Source of the DNA: Saprospiraceae bacterium
Lineage (GTDB): Bacteria > Bacteroidota > Bacteroidia > Chitinophagales > Saprospiraceae
Assembly: GCA_029212405.1 (NCBI GenBank)
Contig: JARGNR010000003.1
Location: 37,989-101,988 of the forward strand
Direction: 5' to 3'
DNA length: 64,000 nt
Shown here: piece by piece, positions 1-9,317 of the stretch
How the letters are laid out: each line of letters starts with the position of its first letter
How positions within the stretch are numbered: the stretch's first letter is position 1
Made by a program: the position numbers and the translations under genes
The notes under the pieces: generated by a model
Told to the model about the DNA's origin: nothing
Databases searched by the model: none
Seen by the model: the letters and a program-made list of their open reading frames with translations, nothing else

Positions 1-839
1 CTGAGGGGAGTTCTGCGCCACAAAAAACAAACACTGATGCTTCATTTAAAAGAGTAGTATCTGATGGAGAATATAATTTTCAATTAGAATATAATCATAG
101 ATTGGACACATCGTATTTAGACGTTGTTTTTCAAGGGCGGAAAAAAATGAGGTACGGCTATGGAGGAAAGGTGGACAAAGAATTCCTCATTGACATGAAT
201 AGGGACCAAAAGAATGAACTCTATGTAGTGGTCGAAAGATCCCATAATAAACAACTCTTTGGCTACTATTTTGAAAATGGTGAGTCTAAGGAAATTAAGC
301 GAGAAATGTATGGAGAGTCTTCCAATAAAAAAGTGATTTCATACAAGGTAGAGAGAAATCAAATTGTGGAACAGTATAATAATACATTTGCAAATGGACA
401 GATAGAAAAAACGGAGTCTAGGTACAATTTAGTAAAAGACGGTCTAGACTATATCTTGCTTCCTCAAGGTTGGTTGCCAAATGAATTGAAAAATATGGCT
501 GGTCAATATGCTGCTCGAGATGCTGCAGGAGCGGGGTATTATAAAGTGATGTTGCTGACACAACTCCGAGGTGGTACTTGGAATGTAGATATTAAGGTAA
601 AGCGAAATGGAGATAAAAAAGAGATGTGCAGTTTTGTAGGAAATGGTTATTTTAAAGATCAATTTTTGTTTGTTCCAATGAAGGATGTAAATCCTGATCT
701 TAAAGGCACATTAAAAATTAGATTTTTGGATCTATTGTCTATTGTTTACACGGAAAATCCTGCAGATAGCAAAGAAATGGTAGCTTTTTGTGATGGAGTA
801 GGCTCTATAGCCGGAAATTTTAAGAAAACTAATTTATGA
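1..839 (+). CDS. Unrecognised protein, 5' end cut off by window
   Basis: The reading frame is open from base 3 with no stop, so the gene starts outside the window; 278 residues are visible. I do not recognise the family. A segment around base 205 reads DMNRDQKNELYV, resembling the Asp-rich calcium-binding loops of FG-GAP or dockerin-like repeats, followed by beta-rich alternating sequence. A later stretch (about bases 420-560) holds YNLVKDGLDYILLPQGW and an Ala/Gly-rich turn. No membrane segment is visible in the part seen. The stop overlaps the start of the next gene by four bases (ATGA), so the two are probably co-transcribed and translationally coupled. Function unknown. Confidence 0.75.
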   Translation, partial: EGSSAPQKTNTDASFKRVVSDGEYNFQLEYNHRLDTSYLDVVFQGRKKMRYGYGGKVDKEFLIDMNRDQKNELYVVVERSHNKQLFGYYFENGESKEIKREMYGESSNKKVISYKVERNQIVEQYNNTFANGQIEKTESRYNLVKDGLDYILLPQGWLPNELKNMAGQYAARDAAGAGYYKVMLLTQLRGGTWNVDIKVKRNGDKKEMCSFVGNGYFKDQFLFVPMKDVNPDLKGTLKIRFLDLLSIVYTENPADSKEMVAFCDGVGSIAGNFKKTNL

Positions 840-1339
840 GTAAGACAATAATTATTATGGGGAGCTCCAATCCATTTGGTGACACATTCAATGTTTGCAA
901 ATCTATAGTGGATGAGCACAATTTTAAATTTCAGGATTTGAATGAATTGGTGATTATGCCTTATGATTATGAACATGAAAATTCAGATGATGATTTTATT
1001 GGCTTCATGAAACATGTAGTACAATCGTATGATACCATCATATTGGCAAGTCCAGTATATTGGTATTCTGTGAGTGGTATCATGAAAAATTTTATTGATC
1101 GTTTTACGGATTTATTGACCATTAAGAAAGACATGGGAAGGCAGTTGCGAGGAAAGTCAATGCTTGCTATCAGTGTAAGTAAATCAGACGATTGCCCAGA
1201 AGAATTTTCATCACCATTGAGACGAACAGCTGAATACTTGGGAATGACATGGAAGGGGTATGCACATTTTCCTGTAAACGAAAAAAATATATGGGAAGAT
1301 CGCCTAAAAACACTCAGTGGATTTCTTGAACAAGATTAA
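836..1339 (+). CDS. NAD(P)H-dependent FMN reductase / flavodoxin-like protein
   Basis: The 167-residue product has the flavodoxin-like fold signature of the NADPH-dependent FMN reductase family. It has an N-terminal beta strand followed by the phosphate-binding turn GSSNPFGDT (residues 9-17), and the second FMN loop ASPVYWYSVSGIMKNFIDR near residues 71-89, which is diagnostic of the family. Members reduce quinones, azo compounds or iron chelates in the cytoplasm; the substrate cannot be read from sequence. The ATG overlaps the previous stop by four bases and the next gene starts five bases after its stop, so it sits in a three-gene operon. Fold confident, substrate unknown. Confidence 0.85.
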   Translation: MSKTIIIMGSSNPFGDTFNVCKSIVDEHNFKFQDLNELVIMPYDYEHENSDDDFIGFMKHVVQSYDTIILASPVYWYSVSGIMKNFIDRFTDLLTIKKDMGRQLRGKSMLAISVSKSDDCPEEFSSPLRRTAEYLGMTWKGYAHFPVNEKNIWEDRLKTLSGFLEQD

Positions 1340-1344
1340 TTTTA

Positions 1345-1905
1345 GTGAATTTGAAAATCGATTCTTCCTCAGGTCCTATTTCACATACGTTTAGTCAAAA
1401 GGGCATTTCAGAATTCAAACATGCATGTGAGTGGGTGCAGCAGTTGCCTTATCATAGAAACTCAACAAAAGAAGATCATCTCATCGTCCTAAAAGAAATG
1501 CAAGGAACATGTAGTTCAAAACATGAGTTGATCAAACGATTGGCTGAAGAAAATGAACTGTTAGGATGTTCCTTGGTGCTCTGTATGTTTAAAATGTCTG
1601 GTCTCAATACACCTAAAATTGGTGATGTACTTTCTCATTATGGACTGGACTATATTCCTGAAGCTCATACGTATATTTTATTGGATGATGAAATTTTAGA
1701 TTTAACGTTTCCTGAGAAACCTCCGCTAGACTATTTAAAGGAAGTGATTTTTACAAAAAAGATAAGTGCGGATCAAATTAAACACTTCAAATCATCTACA
1801 CATAGAAGCTATTTGAGACAATGGGTTGATCAAGAAAGTTTACCTTATTCTTTAAAAGAAATTTGGGAGATAAGAGAGGAATGTATTCAACGGCTTTCTC
1901 AATAA
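1345..1905 (+). CDS. Hypothetical protein, possible transglutaminase-like fold
   Basis: This 186-residue protein starts at GTG five bases after the FMN-reductase-like gene. I do not recognise a named family with certainty. It carries, in transglutaminase order, a Cys at the start of a helix (GTCSSKHELIKRLAEE, about residues 54-69), a His in a strand (EAHTYILLDDE) and an Asp in the next strand (ILDLTFP). That order and spacing match a Cys-His-Asp transglutaminase-like core, although the sequence is diverged. There is no signal peptide, so it should act in the cytoplasm. It appears to be the last gene of the operon, since the next gene is convergent. The catalytic assignment is inference. Confidence 0.7.
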   Translation: MNLKIDSSSGPISHTFSQKGISEFKHACEWVQQLPYHRNSTKEDHLIVLKEMQGTCSSKHELIKRLAEENELLGCSLVLCMFKMSGLNTPKIGDVLSHYGLDYIPEAHTYILLDDEILDLTFPEKPPLDYLKEVIFTKKISADQIKHFKSSTHRSYLRQWVDQESLPYSLKEIWEIREECIQRLSQ

Positions 1906-1908
1906 GTT

Positions 1909-2280
1909 TTATTCTACATATTCCTTTCGATGGACAAGTGCCAATGTATATTCATCCAATTGAATGTAGCCTTGGTCATAACAGAATTTATAAACTCTTC
2001 CTGCTTTGGTCTCATAAATATTAGTAAAATAAGCAAATTGAAAGCCAGCAGTAAGTAGCTTTTCTTTTCTCACTTTTGCTTTGCCTGTGGGGTTGAAATC
2101 AGCGAGAATTCTTCGGTTGCTTCTTAATATTCTATTGATTTTAGTCATGAAGTTGTTGGCATCTCGATTGATAATATTGTTGTAAGCTGTTCTACAGTCA
2201 TCACAACAAAATTTTTTATCTGACCTTCCTCTTACAGGATCACCGCATTGAATACATTTTTTAACAGAACTACTCTTCAC
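1909..2280 (-). CDS. Zinc-ribbon protein
   Basis: A 123-residue cytoplasmic protein with an N-terminal treble-cleft or zinc-ribbon motif, CIQCGDPVRGRSDKKFCCDDC (Cys pairs at about residues 9/12 and 28-32), resembling the DUF2116-type zinc ribbons. The rest is basic and helical (KTKINRILRSNRRIL...) and ends in a short beta region. The start is GTG at 2280; I see no ATG alternative upstream that keeps the zinc motif in frame. It is convergent with the gene ending at 1905 and lies downstream of yebC. Such proteins are probably nucleic-acid binding, but the role is unknown. Confidence 0.75.
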   Translation of the reverse strand: MKSSSVKKCIQCGDPVRGRSDKKFCCDDCRTAYNNIINRDANNFMTKINRILRSNRRILADFNPTGKAKVRKEKLLTAGFQFAYFTNIYETKAGRVYKFCYDQGYIQLDEYTLALVHRKEYVE

Positions 2281-2311
2281 ACCTGTTTATTTACAATTTA
2301 GGATAAAAATG

Positions 2312-2348
2312 CAAAAGCATGTTATATAACTAATATAACATGCTTTTG
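2312..2348 (-). terminator. Strong hairpin, terminator of yebC
   Basis: A perfect 16-bp inverted repeat (2312-2327 with 2333-2348) with a five-base loop lies 20 bases downstream of the yebC stop. One arm ends in a short T run on the minus strand. The length and position fit an intrinsic terminator. Confidence 0.75.
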
Positions 2349-2368
2349 TGACAAATTACAATAATGGG

Positions 2369-3079
2369 TTAGCCAAGATTGGTGAATACTGCCTGCACAT
2401 CTTCGTCATCTTCCAACTTGTCTAATAATTTTTCGATATCTGTCATTTGATCGTCAGTGAAGTCAACCGGACTTGTAGGTATCCGTTGCAAATCAGACTT
2501 TGTGACTTCAATTTTTTTCTCTTCCAACGCTGTTGACATAGAACCAAATTCTGTGTAGGCGGCATAGGCATATACCGTATTATCATCCATCTCAATGGTT
2601 TCAAGACCAAAATCTATCATTTCCAATTCAAATTCATCTTGGTCAAAACCTTCAGGTTTTTCGAATTCAAATACGGCTTTACGATTAAACATATAGTCCA
2701 AAGAACCAGTAGGGACCAATGACCCTCCCGATTTATTAAAATATGATTTTACATTTGCAACTGTTCGAGTAGTATTGTCTGTCGCACATTCTACTACGAT
2801 CAATACCCCGTGGGGCCCTTTTCCTTCATAGAGTACTTCTGCAAAATCTTCCGCATCTTTTCCAACTGCCCGTTTGATTGCTGCCTCAATATTAGCCTTA
2901 GGCATATTTTGGGCTTTTGCATTTTGTATGGCTACTCTCAATGCAGAATTCATATCTGGATCTGGACCTCCCTCTTTCGCCGCAATCTGTACAGCTTTTG
3001 CAAGTTTTGGAAATATTCTGGACATATTGCCCCAACGTTTCATTTTGGCTGCTTTCCGATATTCAAATGCTCTTCCCAT
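2369..3079 (-). CDS. yebC: YebC/PmpR (TACO1) family protein
   Basis: A 236-residue, full-length member of the YebC/TACO1 family. It shows the family's N-terminal basic segment (KRWGNMSRIFPKLAKAVQIAAKEGGPDP, about residues 14-41), the NMPKANIEAAIKRA helix and the EGKGPHGVLIVVECATDN core. Family members were first described as transcription regulators; more recent work links them to relief of ribosome stalling, notably at proline stretches. The acidic C-terminal tail (KLLDKLEDDEDV) is typical. It starts at ATG 3079 and has its own strong terminator, so it is probably monocistronic or follows the gene upstream. Confidence 0.92.
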   Translation of the reverse strand: MGRAFEYRKAAKMKRWGNMSRIFPKLAKAVQIAAKEGGPDPDMNSALRVAIQNAKAQNMPKANIEAAIKRAVGKDAEDFAEVLYEGKGPHGVLIVVECATDNTTRTVANVKSYFNKSGGSLVPTGSLDYMFNRKAVFEFEKPEGFDQDEFELEMIDFGLETIEMDDNTVYAYAAYTEFGSMSTALEEKKIEVTKSDLQRIPTSPVDFTDDQMTDIEKLLDKLEDDEDVQAVFTNLG

Positions 3080-3155
3080 CGTGTGTTAATTTTTTTGCAA
3101 AAATATAAAATTAGCTGAATTGAAGGTTAGTAATGAAGCCAACATGTATAGACGT

Positions 3156-3824
3156 TTATTGCTTGAAGGCATAACTGACTAAATTTGCACCCATCCTCAA
3201 TGCTTTTATTCGTACATCTTCTGGATCTTTATGCACCTCCTGGTCTTCCCATCCATCTCCAAGATCACTTTCATAACTATAGAAGCATACCAATCTACCT
3301 TCCCACAACAATCCAAATCCTTGTGCTGGGCTGTCATCGTGTTTATGAATTTTAGGCAATCCATTTTCAAACTTATATTTTTGATCGTAAATCTCATGCG
3401 TAAATGGTAACTCAATCAATTCTAATTCAGGAAATACTTTTCTCATGGCCAAGCGCACGTAATCATCCATACCATAGTTGTCGTCTATGTGTAAAAAACC
3501 GCCTGCGATAAGATAGTTTCTTAAATTTTCAGCTTCTGCATCCGAAAAGATTACATTCCCGTGTCCAGTCATATGCAGAAATGGGTGATTGTAAATTTCA
3601 ACACTTCCCACATCAACTGTAGCATATTCCAAATCCAAATTTGTGTTCAAAAACTTGTTACAGAATGCCGCCAGATTAACTAAGGAGGTAGGATTTGCAT
3701 ACCAATCTCCTCCACCATTGTACTTAAGTAAAGCCAACTGAAGGCTTGGTTTTTTTGAATCAATTACGGTAAAGGAAAAAAGTCCTATTAGCACCAAAAA
3801 AAGTGCATATTTTGCTATTTTCAT
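3156..3824 (-). CDS. Secreted DUF4159 domain protein
   Basis: I chose ATG 3824, which gives a clean signal peptide (MKIAKYALFLVLIGLFSFTV); a longer frame to 3887 would put 21 polar residues in front of it. The mature protein of about 200 residues is one DUF4159 domain: ALLKYNGGGDWYANPTSLVNL, then FLHMTGHGNVIFSDAE and GGFLHIDDNYGMD, and near the end a region with FGLLWEGRLVCFYSYESDLGDGWED. The fold is like class-I glutamine amidotransferases (GATase-like); its biochemical activity is not established. It is common in Bacteroidota and expected in the periplasm. Confidence 0.85.
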   Translation of the reverse strand: MKIAKYALFLVLIGLFSFTVIDSKKPSLQLALLKYNGGGDWYANPTSLVNLAAFCNKFLNTNLDLEYATVDVGSVEIYNHPFLHMTGHGNVIFSDAEAENLRNYLIAGGFLHIDDNYGMDDYVRLAMRKVFPELELIELPFTHEIYDQKYKFENGLPKIHKHDDSPAQGFGLLWEGRLVCFYSYESDLGDGWEDQEVHKDPEDVRIKALRMGANLVSYAFKQ

Positions 3825-4021
3825 GTATGTATATTTCTGACTTAGTTTAAACTCAAATCTACGCCAAATTATTTTTGATTTACACATGCTTAAGACATTT
3901 AAGACTGTATTAATAGTTTTTTAGTAAGAATGTGTATCGGGTAGTGTGAGCCTACTTCAGCACTAACTATTTTTCTTTCAATTTTGTTCCATGCAACGAT
4001 TTACTCAATGTAAGTCTATTC

Positions 4022-4711
4022 TTATAGATTTAAAAGATGGCATGCGACAATTCCTGCGGTTTCCGTTCTCAATCTTGACGTTCCAAGGGAAACTTCTTTC
4101 CAATTATTTGCTTGAGCACGTTCCACTTCTGCTGCCGTAAAATCTCCTTCCGGCCCAATAAGAACAATTGCATTCGATCCTGAGGAATACAACTTATTTA
4201 GTGCTTGTTGAGGGTCCATACAATGTGCTATGTATTTGGATTGACCATTGAAATCATTTTCTAAAATTTTGGATAGTGGTGTCAAAGGATGCAAGGTGGG
4301 TTTATGGAAGTTTTTAGATTGCTTCATGGCAGATATAATAATCTTTTCCAAACGTTCAGGTTTGATTATTTTACGTTCCGAGCGAGCAGAGAGAAATGGA
4401 AAAATGTGAGAGATTCCGATTTCAGTAGATTTCTCAAGAAACCACTCCAATCGATCTATGTTTTTTGTTGGTGCAATTGCTATAGATCGAATATGGGAAG
4501 GTTTTTGACTTGACATTTGTTTGGTCAATTCTATATCTACATTTTTTTTAGTAATGTTTGAAATATGACCTTGATGAAGATTCCCTTTCCCATCTGTTAC
4601 AAATACTTCTTCTCCGACTTTTTTGCGCAAGACTTTTGAACAGTGAATGCATTCGTCATCGATCAATCGTGCACTATTTCCATCAATTTCTTTGCTGTAA
4701 AAAACAATCAT
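4022..4711 (-). CDS. rsmE: 16S rRNA (uracil1498-N3)-methyltransferase RsmE
   Basis: The 229-residue product matches RsmE from end to end. It has an N-terminal PUA-like domain (residues 1-70, with HCSKVLRKKVGEEV and TDGKG), then the SPOUT methyltransferase domain with EWFLEKSTEIGISHIFPFLSARSE, KQSKNFHKP, the SAM-binding knot motif IGPEGDFTAAEVE and LGTSRLRTETAGIVA. It methylates N3 of U1498 in helix 44 of 16S rRNA of the assembled small subunit. It starts at ATG 4711 and is divergent from the DsbA-like gene. Confidence 0.95.
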   Translation of the reverse strand: MIVFYSKEIDGNSARLIDDECIHCSKVLRKKVGEEVFVTDGKGNLHQGHISNITKKNVDIELTKQMSSQKPSHIRSIAIAPTKNIDRLEWFLEKSTEIGISHIFPFLSARSERKIIKPERLEKIIISAMKQSKNFHKPTLHPLTPLSKILENDFNGQSKYIAHCMDPQQALNKLYSSGSNAIVLIGPEGDFTAAEVERAQANNWKEVSLGTSRLRTETAGIVACHLLNL

Positions 4712-4854
4712 ACTACAAATGAAAGGAATCAGAACCGAAGGATGAAATGAAATGTACTTGATTTATATAAAAAGGAGAAAATGCAAGGTAAATACACAAC
4801 ATTTCAGGTGTAGATGTATTATTATTGTCATTCTTCAGAAATAAACTATATAGT

Positions 4855-5523
4855 ATGATTTCAATCATTTTTACATTACTATTAAATATGCATATGACTA
4901 GCGCACTAGAAAAACCAAAGTTGATTTATGTAGGAGATCCCATGTGCTCTTGGTGTTATGGTATTTCAAATGAATTGAGTAAAACGCTCGATCATTACGG
5001 AGAGAGATTGGAAGTAGAAGTGGTGATGGGCGGCCTTCGAGCTGGAGGAGGAGAAGAGTGGAATGAATCATTTAAAACTTTTTTGCGTCATCATTGGGAA
5101 GATGTAGGCATGCGTTCAGGTCAACCTTTTGCCTTTAAACTGTTGGATCAAGACTATTTTAATTATGATACGGAGCCATCATGCAGGGCTGTGGCTGCTG
5201 TTGGCGAGATTGAGAAAGAAAAGATGATGGATTTTTTCAAAGCGATTCAATATGGATTTTATGTGGGCAATAAGGATCCGAAGCAAGTAGAGTTTTATAT
5301 GCCCATTTGTGAAGAATTAGATATTGATTTCAGTGTATTCTCCAAAATGTTTGCATCAGAAGAAATGAAAAAGAAGACATTGAGCCATTTTCAGCGGTCG
5401 TCAGAATTAGGAGCAAGGTCATTTCCTACAGTGATGTTAGAATACAAGGGACAACGACATGTAATCGCTAAAGGGTACAGTACTTTTGAGAAAATGAAGA
5501 CTAGAATAGATTCCATTATTTAG
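4855..5523 (+). CDS. Secreted DsbA-family thiol oxidoreductase (FrnE-like)
   Basis: ATG 4855 is preferred because it begins a signal peptide (MISIIFTLLLNMHMTSA); a TTG 30 bases upstream gives a longer, charged leader. The mature protein has a thioredoxin fold with a CSWC redox motif in GDPMCSWCYG, a helical insertion (about residues 60-170) and a cis-Pro region RSFPTVMLEYKGQRH near the end. This layout fits the DsbA/FrnE group (DSBA-like thioredoxin domain), which oxidises or isomerises disulfides in the periplasm. It lies alone, divergent from rsmE and convergent with the next gene, its stop overlapping that gene's stop region. Confidence 0.88.
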   Translation: MISIIFTLLLNMHMTSALEKPKLIYVGDPMCSWCYGISNELSKTLDHYGERLEVEVVMGGLRAGGGEEWNESFKTFLRHHWEDVGMRSGQPFAFKLLDQDYFNYDTEPSCRAVAAVGEIEKEKMMDFFKAIQYGFYVGNKDPKQVEFYMPICEELDIDFSVFSKMFASEEMKKKTLSHFQRSSELGARSFPTVMLEYKGQRHVIAKGYSTFEKMKTRIDSII

Positions 5524-6743
5524 CGGAATTTGTATCCAAGGATTAAATAAGTGACTCCATATTTTAAGTCTGGGCCTAAAGAGACCTGAATAGCTCTTTT
5601 TGTATGATGACGAAGTTCGATATTCCATTTATTATTTACTATCCCAACTCCAAAGGCATAATCTCTAAGTAGAAAATTATTAGCCGAATTAACGTTGTAA
5701 ACTTGTGACGTCCCTCTATCAATAGTCGAGCGGAAAGCAAATTCTGGAGCATGAAGAATAGTGCCATAGAGTTTCGTTTCTTTGGATAGTATATGATTAT
5801 ATCTTAATCCAATGGGTAGTTGTATTGTGTTGATATTAAATTTTGCACTACTTATTGTAGAAATGGAATCACTAAAATATATTTTAACAAAAGTAGGTTC
5901 TATGGTTAAAGACCATTGACTATTTGCGTAAGGAAGTATATACTCTACTTCATAGCCAAGTCTAAAAGAAAGTTTATTTGAGAAGTTGAAAGAAGATATG
6001 ATTCCATTTAGGGCTTTTATATTGGTGTTGCCAAATCCTAGCCTAGTTCTAAATTGTATCAATTCTCTATTTCTTGTATCATCAAAATTTATGCTTGAGG
6101 ATCCAATACAAGTATTGTACAAATGAAATAAATCGGATAGGCTATTTTTTTTAAACTTTGTTTTCAATACCATTTCATTTGTAATACCTTTACAAACTAA
6201 ATTATCAAAGAGTTGTATTCTAAAATACCTATTGTATTCTAGTTTGGTGTTTTTTACTTCACTTAATCGAGGGCCGTTTGAGTATCTTCTAAATGAGCTG
6301 TAAACAAGCTGTTCAGGTTTGCTTTGGTCAAGACTAAAAAAGTAGCGTTTAAAATTTGAGTTTTCAAATACATACAACGTTGCTTTTCCTTCTACCAATA
6401 CTTTTAAAAGTATGGTCTCTTCTTGATAATCGGTTTGTTTTAAGTCATATCGGTCCTTTTTTACTTCATTTGATTTATCTATTATAACAGTATGTTTTTG
6501 ATACTTGCATGTGTTATAAATACTAAATTCTGAAATAGCATTGGTGCTTACAGATTGGATTGCTCCAACAGAATCCAACTTGAATTCTATCCTTTCTGGA
6601 TTGTCCTTCCAATCATTGTTTTTAATTAAGCAATTAAGCTTTTCTCCGTCGGAATTTATAAAATATCCAGACTCAAATTTTGCTTGTGAAAAATTCGGAG
6701 TTATAAAATATAAGCTAAATAATAGAGATAGAATTAATCTCAT
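5520..6743 (-). CDS. Putative outer-membrane beta-barrel protein
   Basis: ATG 6743 begins a signal peptide (MRLILSLLFSLYFITPNFSQA); the frame runs open to 6797 but those residues would precede it. The N-terminal part has a segment common in Bacteroidota, GYFINSDGEKLNCLIKNNDW, followed by a small beta domain. The C-terminal 200 residues alternate polar and hydrophobic residues as in PorT-like barrels (FRTRLGFGNTNIKAL, NKLSFRLGYEVEYIL, WNIELRHHTKRA), and the protein ends in an aromatic/basic strand (YLILGYKFR). I see no partner gene. Function unknown; outer-membrane location is inferred. Confidence 0.75.
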   Translation of the reverse strand: MRLILSLLFSLYFITPNFSQAKFESGYFINSDGEKLNCLIKNNDWKDNPERIEFKLDSVGAIQSVSTNAISEFSIYNTCKYQKHTVIIDKSNEVKKDRYDLKQTDYQEETILLKVLVEGKATLYVFENSNFKRYFFSLDQSKPEQLVYSSFRRYSNGPRLSEVKNTKLEYNRYFRIQLFDNLVCKGITNEMVLKTKFKKNSLSDLFHLYNTCIGSSSINFDDTRNRELIQFRTRLGFGNTNIKALNGIISSFNFSNKLSFRLGYEVEYILPYANSQWSLTIEPTFVKIYFSDSISTISSAKFNINTIQLPIGLRYNHILSKETKLYGTILHAPEFAFRSTIDRGTSQVYNVNSANNFLLRDYAFGVGIVNNKWNIELRHHTKRAIQVSLGPDLKYGVTYLILGYKFR

Positions 6744-6881
6744 AAGAGGTAGTTGATTTCGTGAGTTGAAAATGATAATCACCAATGTACAAAACAAAAT
6801 TAATTAAGCAAAATGATCAAATCTATTCAAGCTAAAATGGAAGCAGTAATTACTGTTGTTCTGTTTAGAATTAAAGTTGTA

Positions 6882-8204
6882 TCACCGCATTCTTTTCGCC
6901 TTTATTTCAAGATATTTATTTACGATATTGATGGATAGATCCTGAGGTTTAGTTAAGATGACTTGAATGCCATTTGCTCGTAATTCATCTGCAATCTTTT
7001 CTTTATCCATAATTGCTTTTTGTGCAAAGGTCTTGTAATAAATATCCTTCATTTTCCGTGTTTGCTTAAATTGAGCAGATTCCAATTCTGTATTGATAAA
7101 CATGACCAAGACCAGTAGATGCTTTTGATTCAATGAGCGCAGGTATTTGAGATTCCGTTGCATCTCATAAGGCACTTCAAAATTGGTAAAAATCAAGAGG
7201 ATACTTCTTCTTGATATTTGAGATTGGAGGGTATAGTAGAGCAATTCAAAGTTGGACTCGTTGAAAGCAGTTTTTTGGTCATAAAGTTGTTTGGATATTT
7301 TTTGGAGTTGATGTTGTTGTGAGTCTGCTCTGAGTACGGCACCGATTTTATCAGAAAAAGTGACAAGGCCGGCTTTATCATATTTTCTAAGAATGATGTT
7401 GGACAAAACTAAAGAGGTGTTAATGGCATAATCCAACAAGGTTAAATTCTCAAAAGGCATTTTCATGGATCTGCCCTTATCGACCACACAATACACCATT
7501 TGTGATTTTGAGTTTTCGAATTGGTTGATCATCAATTGATTTCGTCTTGAAGTGGCCCTCCAATTAATAGATTTGATGTTGTCTCCTTGAGCATAATTTC
7601 GTATATGCTCGAATTCATCATTCTCTCCAATTTCTCGAACGCGTCGAATTCCTGCTAGTGTTGCGGTTTGCGAAAATACTTGGAGTTCATACTTTTTCAT
7701 CTGTATGAAAGAAGGAAAAACAGCAATATCTTCTTGTATGGAATGGGTGATTTTTCGTTGGACAAAACCTAACCAAGGAAGCGAGATATACATATGTAGT
7801 TGGCCAAAACGATATTCTCCTCTCTCCGTAGGTCTTATCTTAAAAGGTATTTCAAGACTTTGGTTAGAATTCACCTTTCCAGTATTCGTATATCCACGAT
7901 GTTGAAATTGAAAGGGGAGCTCATCAGTCAATTCAAAGTGGAGTTTAATATTTGCATTATTCACTACATTATACGTAATGACTTGAGGGTCTCCCAGAGA
8001 TAGTTTTTTATTTACTTTTCGGCTTGCTTTGATTGATTTGGAGAGATACCATAACGTTGCAAACTCAAAGACTGCAAGAATCAAGAAAAGAACGATTACA
8101 CACCATGCCAATTTCATGAAACCAGGGTAGGAAAAGGCCAGAACAAAGCATGCAATGCAAACTCCATAAATGATATAAAATCTATTTCTTAGGTACAAAT
8201 TCAT
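6882..8204 (-). CDS. DUF58 domain membrane protein
   Basis: A 440-residue protein with two N-terminal membrane segments (about residues 10-50), a beta-rich middle, and the DUF58 core RVREIGENDEFEHIRNYAQGDN...SINWRATSRRN followed by a von Willebrand A-like region (VVDKGRSMKMP... and FTNFEVP). DUF58 proteins are the standard partners of MoxR ATPases, which are thought to remodel or load them; in several bacteria the pair affects envelope integrity and stress survival. It is the last gene of the operon, 44 bases after the MoxR stop. The metal-binding DxSxS motif is altered (DKGRS), as often in DUF58. Confidence 0.9.
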   Translation of the reverse strand: MNLYLRNRFYIIYGVCIACFVLAFSYPGFMKLAWCVIVLFLILAVFEFATLWYLSKSIKASRKVNKKLSLGDPQVITYNVVNNANIKLHFELTDELPFQFQHRGYTNTGKVNSNQSLEIPFKIRPTERGEYRFGQLHMYISLPWLGFVQRKITHSIQEDIAVFPSFIQMKKYELQVFSQTATLAGIRRVREIGENDEFEHIRNYAQGDNIKSINWRATSRRNQLMINQFENSKSQMVYCVVDKGRSMKMPFENLTLLDYAINTSLVLSNIILRKYDKAGLVTFSDKIGAVLRADSQQHQLQKISKQLYDQKTAFNESNFELLYYTLQSQISRRSILLIFTNFEVPYEMQRNLKYLRSLNQKHLLVLVMFINTELESAQFKQTRKMKDIYYKTFAQKAIMDKEKIADELRANGIQVILTKPQDLSINIVNKYLEIKAKRMR

Positions 8205-8248
8205 CCAATGCTGTTGATTTTTTTCAATACTTTACCTGATTCCTATAA

Positions 8249-9310
8249 TTATCTTGGCACTTCAAGTTCTGAAATAATTTCTTGGATAATTGATTCTGGT
8301 GTGATGGACTCCATTTCTGCATCAGGTGTAAGAATCAGTCGATGATTGATGATATGAGGTGCCACAAATTGTATGTCATCGGGTATTACAAATGAGCGGC
8401 CCATCATTGCAGCTGTAACTTTTGCAGTTTTTAGAATGGCTAATGACGATCTCGGGGAAGCACCCAAATAGACTTTTCCATGGTTTCTGGTTTCTTGAAC
8501 CAATTGACAGATATACTGGTACATTTGATCCTCGACGTGGACATTACTCACAATTTTTTGCATTTGTATAAGCTCATCAGGACTGATAATCGCATTGACA
8601 ACACTCAAGTCAGGTTTGTGCACATCGTTTTTAAACTTTCTTAATATTTCAATCTCTTCTTTCAAATCTGGGTACCCTAATTTCAATTTCATTAAAAATC
8701 GATCCAATTGAGCTTCTGGTAGTTTATACGTCCCTTCCTGTTCTACTGGATTCATAGTAGCGATCACTACAAATGGGAATGACATTTCATATTGGATACT
8801 ATCGTAAGAGATTTGTTTTTCTTCCATTACCTCAAACAGAGCGGCTTGTGTTTTTGCAGGAGCCCTATTTATTTCATCAATCAATACGACATTAGAAAAA
8901 ATGGGACCCTTTTCAAATTTGAATTTTGATTTATTCATCTTATAAACAGAGGTGCCGATGATGTCGGATGGAAGTAGATCGGGAGTGAATTGGATCCTTG
9001 CAAAATTGGCTCTGATGGCTTTTGAGAGTACTTTGGCTGTTAACGTCTTGGCTATTCCAGGTACTCCTTCCAATAGCACATGGCCTCCTGCTAGAATACA
9101 GGTGATCATTAAATCAATTGTTTCTTCTTGACCGACTACCATTTTGCTGCATTCACTTCTGACAAGTTGGATTTTATCGCGGAATGCCTGCATTTCTGCC
9201 GTAACCTGATATCTTGAAGTGATGTAATCAGGAGTTGTGGGCTGAATTTCGTTTTTTTCGGAAGAAATTATGTTTTCATTCCTTGGATTGTCATTTGAAT
9301 TATTTTCCAT
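8249..9310 (-). CDS. MoxR family AAA+ ATPase
   Basis: A 353-residue AAA+ ATPase of the MoxR class. The Walker A motif GVPGIAKT is at residues 82-89, Walker B NVVLIDEIN at 140-148, followed by RAPAKTQAALFEVMEE, sensor I ATMNPVEQEGTY, and the arginine-finger region LPEAQLDRF. The first 30 residues are a polar, Asn/Glu-rich extension. MoxR proteins are chaperone-like ATPases acting with DUF58/VWA partners, and the DUF58 gene follows directly. It starts seven bases after the stop of the FG-GAP gene. Confidence 0.95.
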   Translation of the reverse strand: MENNSNDNPRNENIISSEKNEIQPTTPDYITSRYQVTAEMQAFRDKIQLVRSECSKMVVGQEETIDLMITCILAGGHVLLEGVPGIAKTLTAKVLSKAIRANFARIQFTPDLLPSDIIGTSVYKMNKSKFKFEKGPIFSNVVLIDEINRAPAKTQAALFEVMEEKQISYDSIQYEMSFPFVVIATMNPVEQEGTYKLPEAQLDRFLMKLKLGYPDLKEEIEILRKFKNDVHKPDLSVVNAIISPDELIQMQKIVSNVHVEDQMYQYICQLVQETRNHGKVYLGASPRSSLAILKTAKVTAAMMGRSFVIPDDIQFVAPHIINHRLILTPDAEMESITPESIIQEIISELEVPR

Positions 9311-9317
9311 ATAGATT

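Noticed and set aside
2810-3118. Plus-strand frames opposite yebC
   Set aside because: They lie antisense to a strongly conserved gene and show no family motif.
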